Positions 1 through 7,569 of a stretch of DNA of 64,000 nucleotides are shown piece after piece. The DNA comes from Desulfacinum infernum DSM 9756 (lineage in GTDB: Bacteria; Desulfobacterota; Syntrophobacteria; Syntrophobacterales; DSM-9756): positions 161,279 through 225,278 of the forward strand of contig NZ_FQVB01000004.1 in assembly GCF_900129305.1 (NCBI RefSeq), in the 5' to 3' direction. Position 1 is the stretch's first letter; each line of letters starts with the position of its first letter. The translations under genes and the position numbers were made by a program. Under the pieces are notes generated by a model. The model had not been told where the DNA came from. It did not search any database and saw only the letters and a list, made by a program, of their open reading frames with translations.

Positions 1-1
1 G

Positions 2-295
2 GCTCAGAAGACCGCTTCCGTGACGGTGACGGCGCCGCAAGCCGTTGTGGCGGACGGGCTGGCCACCGGGGTTCTCGTTTTGGGGGCGGAAAAGGGCCTT
101 TCGGTGGTGGAGTCCATCCCCGGAGTGGAGGCGGCCGTGATTACGGAAGGCCCCTCGGGAGGGCTGGAAATGCGGGTCTCCGCAAATTTCCTCAAAAATC
201 TGGAAATCGATCCGGCGTCCATCCGCCGTCAAGGGATCAGGCTGGTGGAACGGCCTGGGGCGGCTCCGCCGGCTTCAGGTCCAGTATCCGAATGA
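2..295 (+). CDS. apbE: FAD:protein FMN transferase ApbE, C-terminal fragment
   Basis: The 5' end lies outside the window; the open frame enters at base 2 and stops with TGA at 293-295. The visible 97 residues match the end of ApbE: the run ADGLATGVLVLG followed by EKGLSVVE is the typical helix near the C-terminus. ApbE attaches FMN covalently to a Thr of NqrB/RnfD and NqrC/RnfG outside the cytoplasm. Its position tail to tail with an nqr operon fits that role. The last 59 bases overlap, in antisense, the 3' end of the neighbouring opposite-strand gene. Signal peptide and active site are not visible here. Confidence 0.85.
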   Translation, partial: AQKTASVTVTAPQAVVADGLATGVLVLGAEKGLSVVESIPGVEAAVITEGPSGGLEMRVSANFLKNLEIDPASIRRQGIRLVERPGAAPPASGPVSE

Positions 296-740
296 CCGTC
301 GGGGGATCCAGCCGATAGGGGCTGGCCGCACCCTGGTAAAAGCCGTGGGCCTCGATGAAGTGGATGGAAAGATCCGTCCACTGGAGCCGCTCTCCCGTAT
401 CGAGCCGCTCCAGTTCCACATGGGTCTTGGGATAGAGGCCCGGATGTCCCCAAGGGCAGGGGAGCTTCCCGCGGGCGGCTTCGACCCGCACGCGAAACCG
501 GTCGTCCACCACCACGGGCTCGCCCAGGGCCCTCTTGGCGGCCTCGGTGAGAGTCCGAAGCCTGCGGGCGATAACGTCGTGGTAGAGGCCCGCTGCCTTC
601 ACCGCCTTTTCGTCTTCAGTGAGGATCCGGATGAGCGGCCGCGGGTCCCCTTCCAGATACCCGTGCCGGTGCGGGCCCGGCCGGAGCCTTCGCTCCACCT
701 CATCCAATTCCGGGCTTTGGTAGACGGGAAAACGTCCCAT
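237..740 (-). CDS. Conserved hypothetical protein, last gene of the nqr operon
   Basis: A 167-residue soluble protein that I do not recognise. It starts at ATG 740-738 after a purine-rich AAGGGGGGACC ribosome site and lies 36 bp behind nqrF on the same strand, so it is probably cotranscribed. It has no signal peptide, membrane segment or cysteine motif. The N-terminal half is rich in charged helix (TEDEKAVKAAGLYHDVIARR). A Trp/Gly-Pro segment around residues 95-110 (CPWGHPGLYPKTH) looks like a folded core. Its 3' end overlaps apbE in antisense by 59 bp. Real coding is supported by operon position and codon use; function unknown. Confidence 0.65.
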   Translation of the reverse strand: MGRFPVYQSPELDEVERRLRPGPHRHGYLEGDPRPLIRILTEDEKAVKAAGLYHDVIARRLRTLTEAAKRALGEPVVVDDRFRVRVEAARGKLPCPWGHPGLYPKTHVELERLDTGERLQWTDLSIHFIEAHGFYQGAASPYRLDPPTVIRILDLKPAEPPQAVPPA

Positions 741-776
741 GGTCCCCCCTTCACGCGGCCCTGGATGGGCCGCGCC

Positions 777-1880
777 TCATGCAAACTTGTCATAGAAGAT
801 GCGGTCTTCCGGGAGGCCCTTGCTCTTCAGGATGTCCACGGCGGCGTTGATCATGAGCGGGTTGCCGCAAAGATAGGCCTCCATGTCCGAGGCGTCCGCC
901 ACCCGGCGGGCCACCGCGTCCGTGACGTACCCGGTTTCTCCCTCCCAGGCGTCTTCGCGGGCCGGATCCGACAAGACCGGCACGTAGGTGAGCCCCGGGA
1001 TGCGTTCCGCCAGGGTCTGAATTTCCTCCTGATAAAAGAGATCGGCCTTGGCTCGGACTCCGAAATACAAGGTGGCCCGGCGGTCGATCTTTTCGTCGGC
1101 CATCTGATGCAGGATGGACATAAGCGGGGCCAGGCCGGAGCCGGTACCGATGAGAATCATCTCCCGCTCGGAATGGCGCAGGTAAAAATCGCCGTAGGGG
1201 CCGTTGATGCGCACGGTGTCGCCTTCCTTGAGCAGCGTGTGGATGTAGGTGGTGGCAAGGCCGTGCTCCACGCGGGTGATCACCAGCTTGATCTCGGTCC
1301 TGAGGACCGCGGGCGATGCGATGGAATAGGCCCGGTACACCGGTTCCGGGCAGCCGGGGTATTCGGGCACCTGGAACTGGATGAACTGGCCGGGCTTGAA
1401 GGTGATCTCCGGCGGATCCACCAGCTTGAGATGCACCTCCTTGATGTTGTGGGTCAGAGGACGAAGCCCGGCCACCACGGCGGTGTATTCCTTGATGAGG
1501 AAGAACTCCTCCGGGATGCGGATCAGCAGGTCGTTTCGCACGCGCACCTGGCACGACAGGCGCACCTGCTCGGCGATTTCCTTTTCATCCATGTAGGGTG
1601 TTTCGGTAGGCAGGATGGGGCCGCCGCCATCCAGAACCTGGACCTTGCACAGCCCGCAGCTTCCCCGGCCGCCGCAGGCGGAGGGGATGAAGATGCCCTG
1701 GTCCATAAGCGTGCCCAGGAGTTTTCCTCCTCCCTGGACGGTGAGCTCCTTTTCCCCCTCGTTGATGGAGATGCGGCATTCGCCGTAGTCGGCCAGAACC
1801 GCGTGGGCGGCTTCCAGCAGCAGGGCCAGAAAGGCCGCCAAGGCGCTTATGGAAAGGAGACCCAAGGCGAGTTGTACCAT
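777..1880 (-). CDS. nqrF: Na+-translocating NADH:quinone reductase subunit F
   Basis: 367 residues, slightly shorter than the roughly 407 of Vibrio NqrF. One N-terminal membrane anchor (about 1-28) is followed by a [2Fe-2S] ferredoxin domain with C69-x5-C75-x2-C78 and C110. The flavin-binding R183-x-Y-S motif comes next, then a NAD-binding half with GTGSGLAP at about 246 and a CGNPLM loop at 338. It takes electrons from NADH and passes them by FAD and the iron-sulfur centre into the membrane part of the pump. It lies 12 bp after nqrE. This subunit has no counterpart in Rnf, so it marks the operon as Nqr-like. Confidence 0.93.
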   Translation of the reverse strand: MVQLALGLLSISALAAFLALLLEAAHAVLADYGECRISINEGEKELTVQGGGKLLGTLMDQGIFIPSACGGRGSCGLCKVQVLDGGGPILPTETPYMDEKEIAEQVRLSCQVRVRNDLLIRIPEEFFLIKEYTAVVAGLRPLTHNIKEVHLKLVDPPEITFKPGQFIQFQVPEYPGCPEPVYRAYSIASPAVLRTEIKLVITRVEHGLATTYIHTLLKEGDTVRINGPYGDFYLRHSEREMILIGTGSGLAPLMSILHQMADEKIDRRATLYFGVRAKADLFYQEEIQTLAERIPGLTYVPVLSDPAREDAWEGETGYVTDAVARRVADASDMEAYLCGNPLMINAAVDILKSKGLPEDRIFYDKFA

Positions 1881-1892
1881 GGTATGTCGACC

Positions 1893-2486
1893 TCAACCGA
1901 TCTGGATCATGCCGCTGAAGGCCATGAACGAAAGGGCCATGAGGCCCGCGACGATGAGACTGATCCCAGGGCCCTCCAGGGCCTTGGGGATCGGAGCCTT
2001 CCGAATCTTTTCCCGGATCCCGGCCAAGGCCGTAATGGCGAGAAGCCATCCCAAGCCGCCGCCGAACCCGTAGGCCACCGACTGAATGAAATTGTAGTGA
2101 CGGATGATCATGAAGAGACAGACGCCCAGGATGGCGCAGTTGACGGTGATGAGCGGCAGAAAGACGCCCAGAACCACGTAGAGCGCCGGCGAATAGCGGT
2201 CGATGACCATCTCCACCAGTTGGACGAAGGCGGCGATGACGATGATGAAGACAATGTAACGAAAGTGCACCAGGCCGAAGGGAACGAGCAGGTGATGGTA
2301 GACCAGGAAATTGATGGCCGTGGTGCAGGTCATGACGAAGGTGACTGCGAGGCCGAGGCCCACGGCGGACTTGAGCTCCCTGGAGATGGCCAAAAAGGAG
2401 CACATGCCCAGGAAGTTGGCCAGCAGGATGTTGTTGGTGAAGATGGCGGCGAAAAAGATCACCGGAGCGCTCAAGGTGGTTTCCAT
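1893..2486 (-). CDS. nqrE: Nqr/Rnf membrane subunit NqrE (RnfA-like)
   Basis: 197 residues, the normal length, with six predicted membrane helices. C29 (NFLGMCSF) and C117 (ITVNCAILG) match the cysteines that, together with a pair in NqrD, hold the intramembrane [2Fe-2S] centre. NqrD and NqrE are homologous and insert with opposite topology. The gene follows nqrD by 15 bp and precedes nqrF. The sequence ends GMIQIG at TGA 1893. Confident as NqrE/RnfA family; the Nqr name is given because of nqrF. Confidence 0.93.
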   Translation of the reverse strand: METTLSAPVIFFAAIFTNNILLANFLGMCSFLAISRELKSAVGLGLAVTFVMTCTTAINFLVYHHLLVPFGLVHFRYIVFIIVIAAFVQLVEMVIDRYSPALYVVLGVFLPLITVNCAILGVCLFMIIRHYNFIQSVAYGFGGGLGWLLAITALAGIREKIRKAPIPKALEGPGISLIVAGLMALSFMAFSGMIQIG

Positions 2487-2501
2487 GCCGGTGGGGCCCT
2501 C

Positions 2502-3119
2502 CTAGCGCGGCGCTTTCTTTTCTTCGGGTTTTTCGAACTGGTAGGCCACCCAGATGAAAAGGCCCAGCATGAAGAAGCCGGCGGGGGCCATGACCATGAT
2601 GGTCCAGGGGACCCACCAGGAAGGCATGACGGGGTGGCCGAAAACGGTGCCGAAGCCCAGAAGCTCGCGGACGAACGCGATGACGAGAAGCACCAGGGCA
2701 TAGCCGGTTCCCGACGCGATGCCGTCCAAAAAGGACAGCCAAACGGGATTGTTACGGGCATAGCCCTCGCACCTTCCCATGATGATGCAGTTGGTGATGA
2801 TGAGTCCCACGTAGGGGCCCAGCGCCTCGCTGATCTCCGGCAGGTAGGCCTTCAGCACGATGTCCACGATCATCACGTAGGAGGCGATGATGAGCACCTG
2901 CACCATCATGCGGATGCGGCCGGGGGTGATGCGCCTGAGGGCCGAGACCGTGGCGTTGGACATGGCGGTGACGAAGATGAGGCTCACTCCCATGATGAAG
3001 GTGTTGGTCATGAGGTTGGTGACGGCGAGGGCGGAGCAGATCCCCAGGATTTGACGAAAAACGGGGTTTTCTCCCCAGACGCCTTTTCGAAAGAGACTCT
3101 TGGCCGTATCCGCTGCCAT
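2502..3119 (-). CDS. nqrD: Nqr/Rnf membrane subunit NqrD (RnfE-like)
   Basis: 205 residues with an N-terminal cytoplasmic stretch (NPVFRQILGIC) and about six membrane helices. C28 (LGICSA) and C111 (IITNCIIMGR) are the conserved cluster cysteines. The N-E-D type helical repeat matches the Nqr/Rnf family. It starts at ATG 3119. A 99-bp gap, unusually wide for this operon, separates it from nqrC and holds a dispersed repeat (about 3183-3217). The C-terminus is Lys/Glu rich (EKPEEKKAPR). Confidence 0.93.
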   Translation of the reverse strand: MAADTAKSLFRKGVWGENPVFRQILGICSALAVTNLMTNTFIMGVSLIFVTAMSNATVSALRRITPGRIRMMVQVLIIASYVMIVDIVLKAYLPEISEALGPYVGLIITNCIIMGRCEGYARNNPVWLSFLDGIASGTGYALVLLVIAFVRELLGFGTVFGHPVMPSWWVPWTIMVMAPAGFFMLGLFIWVAYQFEKPEEKKAPR

Positions 3120-3218
3120 GACGATGATCCTTGCAAGGAGTGCGGTATCTTCATCCCTATTGGGATCGGGTCATTTCCATTTGCGTCTATTGGCGTGCAT
3201 TCGCGGTTCTCTTTCCCA

Positions 3219-3860
3219 TCAAATCTTTCCCAGCTTGCGTTGCTCCAGCAGGAGCGGGATGGTGCGTTTCAGCTCCTGATCCAGAAAGGCTTCCAGACGC
3301 CGGCTGGTTTCCGTGGCTCCGGTGATGCCGTCCAGTTCGTTGGGGGCCGCGGACGTGCCGGCCGGCTTGAGGTAGAAGAACCGCATGCCGGGACCGGGAA
3401 CCTGCAACTCTTTTCCTCGGAACTGGTCACGGAACCATGCTTCGGTGATGCGGCCACCCAATCCGGGGGTTTCGCTGTGCCGGTAGAAGGCGATGCCCAG
3501 GATCTTTTGCACCTGAGCATCCACGGCGATCATTCCGTAGATGGGGCCCCAAAAACCGGGGCCGGAAATGGGAAAAGCGTATCCCAGCACCTGGGTTCCG
3601 TCCTGATCCAAAGCCACATAGAGCGTTCGGTCCCCCAAGGACAGGGGGCGAATACGCCGCTGGAAGGCTAGCTGCATCTCCTGCTTGCCCGCGGACTCGG
3701 CGGGCAGAAGGTCCAGCACCGAAAGGACGATGCGCTGGAGCTTGGTTTCTTCGTTCAGGCGAATGCGCTCCTGACTCACCCAATTCACCCCCCCGACCAC
3801 CGAGGTGAAGGCGAGAGCCAGAACAAACATGAACAGGACCGAAAAGAGCCGCTCTTTCAT
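3219..3860 (-). CDS. nqrC: Nqr/Rnf flavoprotein subunit NqrC (RnfG-like)
   Basis: 213 residues, nearer RnfG (about 206) than NqrC (about 260) in length. One N-terminal membrane helix (5-24) is followed by a periplasmic FMN domain. The flavinylation motif D177-GITGA-T183-ETS is intact, so T183 should carry FMN added by ApbE. I chose the ATG at 3860, overlapping the end of nqrB by 4 bp, rather than an upstream in-frame ATG at 4028 that would lie inside nqrB. In the pump it relays electrons between the NqrD/E iron centre and the NqrB flavins. Confidence 0.92.
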   Translation of the reverse strand: MKERLFSVLFMFVLALAFTSVVGGVNWVSQERIRLNEETKLQRIVLSVLDLLPAESAGKQEMQLAFQRRIRPLSLGDRTLYVALDQDGTQVLGYAFPISGPGFWGPIYGMIAVDAQVQKILGIAFYRHSETPGLGGRITEAWFRDQFRGKELQVPGPGMRFFYLKPAGTSAAPNELDGITGATETSRRLEAFLDQELKRTIPLLLEQRKLGKI

Positions 3861-4825
3861 GACGCCGTGGCCTGTGCTTTCTTCTTTTCTTGAAAGAACT
3901 TGACCGCCCGATCGAGCAGCGGCACGAATGTGTTCATGAAAAGCACGGAAAACATGACGCCTTCCGGAAAGTTGGAATAGCGTCGCAACAGGATGGTGAG
4001 GGAGCCGATGCCGACTCCATAAACCCACTGGGCGGGTTTAGTCTTGGGCCCGCTGATGGGTTCGGTGACCACGAAAAAGGCGCCGAACAACAGAGATCCA
4101 GCCAGGAGATTGGTGAGGGGGTCGGGGACTCCGGGAACCCGCAGGATGTAGAGAATGGAAGCGGTGGCGGCGGCTCCGAAAAGGCACGAGACGGCCAGTC
4201 GCCACTGGGCGGCCTTCTTATAGATGATGTAGACGCCGCCGAGAAGAACAAGCAGGGCGCTGGTTTCTCCCATGGACCCGGAAATGTTGCCGAAAAAGAG
4301 CGGCCCCAGGGGAACGTCCTGCCCGGCCTGGACCAGGCGCAAGGGCGTGGCGGACGTGACCGCGTCCAAGGGCGGAAGCCAGCCGCGGACCCCCTCGGCC
4401 AGGGAACCGAAGGGCGGCACCCATCGCGCCGTGAGGAAGATGGGAAAGCTGATATAAACGAAACAGCGCCCCACCATGGCCGGGTTGTAGACGTTGTAGC
4501 CGAATCCGCCGAAGGCCATCTTGCCGAATACGACGCCGAAAACGATGCCCACGGCGACGATCCAAAGGGGCACCGTGGGAGGGAGACTCAGGGAATAGAT
4601 GAGACTGGTCACAAAGACCGCGGAGGTGACGGGCTTGCCCTGCCGAAGGGTGAAAGCGGCTTCCGCCAGGGTGCCGGCCGTGAGGGCCACCAAGGTGACA
4701 AGGATCGGGCGCCAGCCGAAGAAAAGGACCGATCCGGCAAGACACGGCAGCAAACCCACAACGACCCGCATCATCACCGGTTGCACCAGAAGATACTTCT
4801 TGGGAACCAAGCCACCGCTGGGCAT
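3857..4825 (-). CDS. nqrB: Nqr/Rnf membrane flavoprotein NqrB (RnfD-like)
   Basis: About 322 residues from the ATG at 4825, which has a GGAAG site 5 nt upstream. An in-frame ATG at 4900 would add 25 residues but lacks a ribosome site. The length is nearer RnfD than NqrB (about 410). There are multiple membrane helices. The flavin attachment motif reads D154-AVT-S-A-T160-PL, with Ser where the usual motif has Gly. Conserved GGFGYNVYNPAMVGR lies at 106-120. It is the first gene of the operon. No nqrA or rnfC precedes it, although both Nqr and Rnf operons normally place one of these here. Confidence 0.9.
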   Translation of the reverse strand: MPSGGLVPKKYLLVQPVMMRVVVGLLPCLAGSVLFFGWRPILVTLVALTAGTLAEAAFTLRQGKPVTSAVFVTSLIYSLSLPPTVPLWIVAVGIVFGVVFGKMAFGGFGYNVYNPAMVGRCFVYISFPIFLTARWVPPFGSLAEGVRGWLPPLDAVTSATPLRLVQAGQDVPLGPLFFGNISGSMGETSALLVLLGGVYIIYKKAAQWRLAVSCLFGAAATASILYILRVPGVPDPLTNLLAGSLLFGAFFVVTEPISGPKTKPAQWVYGVGIGSLTILLRRYSNFPEGVMFSVLFMNTFVPLLDRAVKFFQEKKKAQATAS

Positions 4826-5131
4826 CATTTCTTCCGATCGTCCGCCTAGATTGCAGAATCCGAAACCACCACCGTCCGTCACTTTCGTGCGTGCCCTCAT
4901 AGCTAACCGATTAGGAGAAGTAGTTCAAGAGAGCTGATGCCGTTGCCACGGCGGTTGCCGCTGGGGTGGTAGGTGGTTTGTCCGCAGAGGTTGCCGTCCC
5001 TCAAGTCTTTTTTAAAAAAAACCGAAGGGGTGAATGAAAGGTTGCAATTGGATGTCCGGATCGCTATAAGGCCGCAATTTTCAGGAACGGGGGATCGCCG
5101 TTCCATCTATCCTGTGGAAGGGGATATCACC
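4826..5131. other. Divergent intergenic region between nqrB and the Cys-rich gene
   Basis: About 300 bp without a convincing gene. It contains a T6/A8 tract near 5010-5020 and one good plus-strand promoter (listed separately). I see no equally clear minus-strand promoter for the nqr operon. A 67-residue minus-strand frame here (5106-4903) has no family resemblance and no ribosome site. Confidence 0.5.
5042..5070 (+). promoter_or_regulatory. Sigma-70 type promoter for the Cys-rich small protein
   Basis: TTGCAA at 5042-5047, a 17-bp spacer and TATAAG at 5065-5070 give a near-consensus promoter. It would start a transcript near 5077, about 55 nt ahead of the ATG at 5132. Confidence 0.6.
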
Positions 5132-5386
5132 ATGGTCTGCTGCGACCTCAAGCCAACATGCTGCTTTTTTCTCACCGAGTGCCGGAAATCGTGTAACGGG
5201 CGCATGCGCGAACGCTATTGCGATGGAGATTACACGGGCTGCGCCCGCTACATCACGGCGCGGGCGGTGGGCAAGGGGCAAGTGCCCGACGATCTCCTGC
5301 CGGAAGAGGTGGATCGGTTGCGGGATCTCTTTTCCCGGCTCGAAAAGGACCCGGGCGCGCTGAGAGCCCAAGAAAAGTGCGGATGA
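5132..5386 (+). CDS. Small cysteine-rich protein, probable metal or Fe-S binding
   Basis: 84 residues. I chose ATG 5132 because it follows GGAAGGGG and because the recognisable part begins there; the open frame extends upstream without sense. The N-terminal half carries eight cysteines (CC at 3-4, CC at 10-11, then in ECRKSC, RYC and GCARY). The ending YCDGDYTGCARY resembles a motif I know from many short uncharacterised proteins of Desulfobacterota, usually followed by a variable helix. The C-terminal half is a charged amphipathic helix. The number and spacing of cysteines suggest a cluster or zinc site; no enzymatic role can be read. Confidence 0.7.
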   Translation: MVCCDLKPTCCFFLTECRKSCNGRMRERYCDGDYTGCARYITARAVGKGQVPDDLLPEEVDRLRDLFSRLEKDPGALRAQEKCG

Positions 5387-5459
5387 GCGGGAATAGATCC
5401 TAAACGCGTAGGATCCCAGGTGGAACCTGAAGCAGGGGTTCGTAGGGCGCCGTGTCGGT

Positions 5460-6059
5460 TCACCGCTTCCAGAGCGCCCGTGGATCTTTGAGTTTCTCCC
5501 CTTCCCCGGGATACACCCTCTTTTCGTCTTCCGGGATGGGCGTGCCGGGATGCGGCCAGACATGGCCCACTGGATCGGGTCCCTCCAATGTGACGGCGGA
5601 CGGGTGGGGATCCACGAGCCGCGGCCGGCGGCGCACATCCACATCGGGCAGCGGATAGCTGAACTCGATGGGGATGCCGTTGGGATCGAAAGAATAGAGC
5701 GACCAGATGAAGCCGTGATCGATCACCTCGGACGCCCAGAAGCCGGCGGCCTCCAGCCGCGCCTTCAATTCCCAAAGATCGTCCGCTCCTTCGAGCGAAA
5801 AGGATACGTGATCGAAGACGACGGGACCGCGCACCGGCACGCCGTGGTCTTTTTCATCCACCGGGGCCGCATCGGGCCATTCGAAAAAGGCGATGGCATC
5901 GGTTCCGGAGATGGAAAAGAAATAGTGACGGTAACCGGGCCGTCCCATGGCCACCACGAGTGGCATGCCCAGAAGATCCCTCCAGAAGCGAATGGTTGCG
6001 TCCATATCTCGTGTCACCATGGCCAGGTGGTTGATCCCGTTGTAGCGGATGGGTTTCAT
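5460..6059 (-). CDS. VOC/glyoxalase-family metalloprotein
   Basis: 199 residues. A typical vicinal-oxygen-chelate start (NGINHLAMVTRDMDATIRFW) gives the first metal His. A second beta-alpha-beta-beta-beta half contains VFDHVSFSLEG and GFIWSLYSFDPNGIPIEF, where the final E is the usual metal ligand. The family includes glyoxalase I, fosfomycin resistance proteins and ring-cleaving dioxygenases. The C-terminal 40 residues (Pro-rich, GEKLKDPRALWKR) extend beyond the fold. It starts at ATG 6059 behind a CAAGGAGTACTTCTCC site. Substrate unknown. Confidence 0.8.
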   Translation of the reverse strand: MKPIRYNGINHLAMVTRDMDATIRFWRDLLGMPLVVAMGRPGYRHYFFSISGTDAIAFFEWPDAAPVDEKDHGVPVRGPVVFDHVSFSLEGADDLWELKARLEAAGFWASEVIDHGFIWSLYSFDPNGIPIEFSYPLPDVDVRRRPRLVDPHPSAVTLEGPDPVGHVWPHPGTPIPEDEKRVYPGEGEKLKDPRALWKR

Positions 6060-6109
6060 GGAGAAGTACTCCTTGCAAGAGCGAGTTTGATCGGTGTGCT
6101 TCGGGCTGA

Positions 6110-6139
6110 TGTAGGGGCGGTTCGCGAACCGCCCCTACA
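6110..6139. repeat. Perfect 30-bp REP-like palindrome
   Basis: A perfect inverted repeat with arms TGTAGGGGCGGTTCG / CGAACCGCCCCTACA in the gap between the VOC gene and the DUF362 gene. It shares the TGTAGGGGCG ends with other palindromes in the window. Confidence 0.8.
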
Positions 6140-6334
6140 TGCCTTGGCTTTGCGCGTGCGCGTTCAGTGAAATTCACGGGGGCCGCTTTCTGCATCCGCA
6201 CGAAAAGAAGGAAGCGGCTGTGGGCAAGCAATCCCCTTTATGGTAGCCTTGGCAGAATGATGCGACGGTCCCGGCCGGCCCCTCTTCTCCCGGCCGAAAA
6301 AACGTTGCCCCCAGTGTCTATCGGGAGCGAATCG

Positions 6335-7456
6335 GTGGCCAAAGTCATCGTGAAAAGCCTAGCCGATTATGATCATCGGCTCAAGGAAACGATCTCCTCC
6401 CTGCTGGAGCCCCTTCTCCCGGCCGGGAGACTGCGAAACGCCCGGGTTCTGGTAAAACCCAACCTGCTGGCTCCCGCCGCGGCGGAACGGGCGGTGGTGA
6501 CCCACCCGGCTATCGTGAAAACCGTTTGCCAATGGGTTCTGGATGTCTCCGACGGCACGGCGCGCATCCTGGTGGCCGACAGCCCCGCCGTGGGACCCTT
6601 TGGCGCCGTCCTTCGCCGGAGCGGCCTGGAAGAAGCCCTGCGGGACTTGCCCGTTCAAGTGCAGGAGTTCAAGGAATCGGTGAGCGTCTCGGCGGCTCCT
6701 CCCTTCCATAGGCTGGAGCTGGCCCGAGAAGCCGTGGAAGCGGACGTGGTGGTGAATGTGCCCAAATGGAAGGCGCACTCCCAGATGTTACTCACCCTGG
6801 CGGTGAAGAACCTCTTCGGCTGTGTGGTGGGGGTCCGAAAGCCCCAATGGCATATGCGTGCGGGCGTGGATGCGGAGTGGTTTGCCCGGCTCCTGGTCAC
6901 CATCTGCCGAACCATCGACCCGGCGGTGCATCTGCTGGACGGCGTCCAGGGGCTGGAAGGGGACGGTCCAGGATTGGGAGGGACCCCCAGGCCCATCGGG
7001 TACCTTCTCGCCTCAAGCAGCGGGGAGGCCCTGGACTGCGCGGTATGCCGAATCCTCGGGATCGACGCCGTGGAGCTACCCACCTTGCGGGCGGCCATGG
7101 ACCAGGGCTTTCAGCCGTCCGCCGTGGAAATCGAAGGAAAAGTCGAGCCCGTCACGGACTTCCGTCTGCCGAAAATGGGTTCGCTGCTCTTCGGACCCCC
7201 GAAGCTTCATGGGCTGCAAAGGCGATACCTGCTGCGGCGCCCCGAGGTCCTTCCCGGCCGGTGTCGAGCGTGCGGCAAGTGCTGGGAGATCTGCCCGGCC
7301 GGGGCGGTTGCAGAATCCCATCCCGAACCACGCTTCGACTATGAAAAGTGTATTCGTTGTTACTGCTGCGTGGAAGTCTGCCCCTTCGGGGCGCTGATGC
7401 CGCGTGAGTCGGCCTTGGGCCGCCTCCTTTCCCTGGCCACGCGCCGTGCGTGGTAG
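6335..7456 (+). CDS. DUF362 domain protein with C-terminal 4Fe-4S ferredoxin module
   Basis: 373 residues from GTG 6335, which has GGGAG 6-7 nt upstream and puts the first strand (VAKVIVKSL) where DUF362 proteins begin. ATG 6257 is a longer alternative. The DUF362 part (1-290) contains VLVKPNLL and NVPKWKAHSQMLLTLAVKNLFG. The C-terminus has two 4Fe-4S motifs, CRACGKCWEICPAGA and CIRCYCCVEVCPFGA. DUF362 proteins are probable iron-sulfur or phosphoryl-handling proteins of unknown reaction. It stands alone between convergent and divergent neighbours. Confidence 0.85.
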   Translation: MAKVIVKSLADYDHRLKETISSLLEPLLPAGRLRNARVLVKPNLLAPAAAERAVVTHPAIVKTVCQWVLDVSDGTARILVADSPAVGPFGAVLRRSGLEEALRDLPVQVQEFKESVSVSAAPPFHRLELAREAVEADVVVNVPKWKAHSQMLLTLAVKNLFGCVVGVRKPQWHMRAGVDAEWFARLLVTICRTIDPAVHLLDGVQGLEGDGPGLGGTPRPIGYLLASSSGEALDCAVCRILGIDAVELPTLRAAMDQGFQPSAVEIEGKVEPVTDFRLPKMGSLLFGPPKLHGLQRRYLLRRPEVLPGRCRACGKCWEICPAGAVAESHPEPRFDYEKCIRCYCCVEVCPFGALMPRESALGRLLSLATRRAW

Positions 7457-7497
7457 CCTGTCTCGCCCTGGGGCTGGAAGAAAGATGGCCGCGACGC

Positions 7498-7526
7498 TTG
7501 ACTTACCATCCGGGGAGCACTAGGGT
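7498..7526 (+). promoter_or_regulatory. Possible slyD promoter
   Basis: TTGACT at 7498-7503, 17-bp spacer and TAGGGT at 7521-7526. The -35 is good and the -10 poor, and it lies about 40 bp ahead of the slyD ATG. Confidence 0.35.
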
Positions 7527-7569
7527 TGCCTCAAGGATTACCGAGAAACGAAACAGTAAGGAGAAACAG

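Noticed and set aside
345..3671. A plus-strand open frame of over 1100 codons opposite the nqr operon.
   Set aside because: It lies antisense to five recognisable nqr genes. Its protein is His/Gly/Asp rich with no domain, as expected from reverse reading of GC-rich codons.
777..4825. Calling the operon rnf instead of nqr.
   Set aside because: The last subunit has the NqrF ferredoxin-FAD-NAD build and rnfB/rnfC are absent, although B and C are of Rnf-like length.
4903..5106. A 67-codon minus-strand frame upstream of nqrB as a remnant of nqrA.
   Set aside because: No similarity to any part of NqrA that I can see and no ribosome site.
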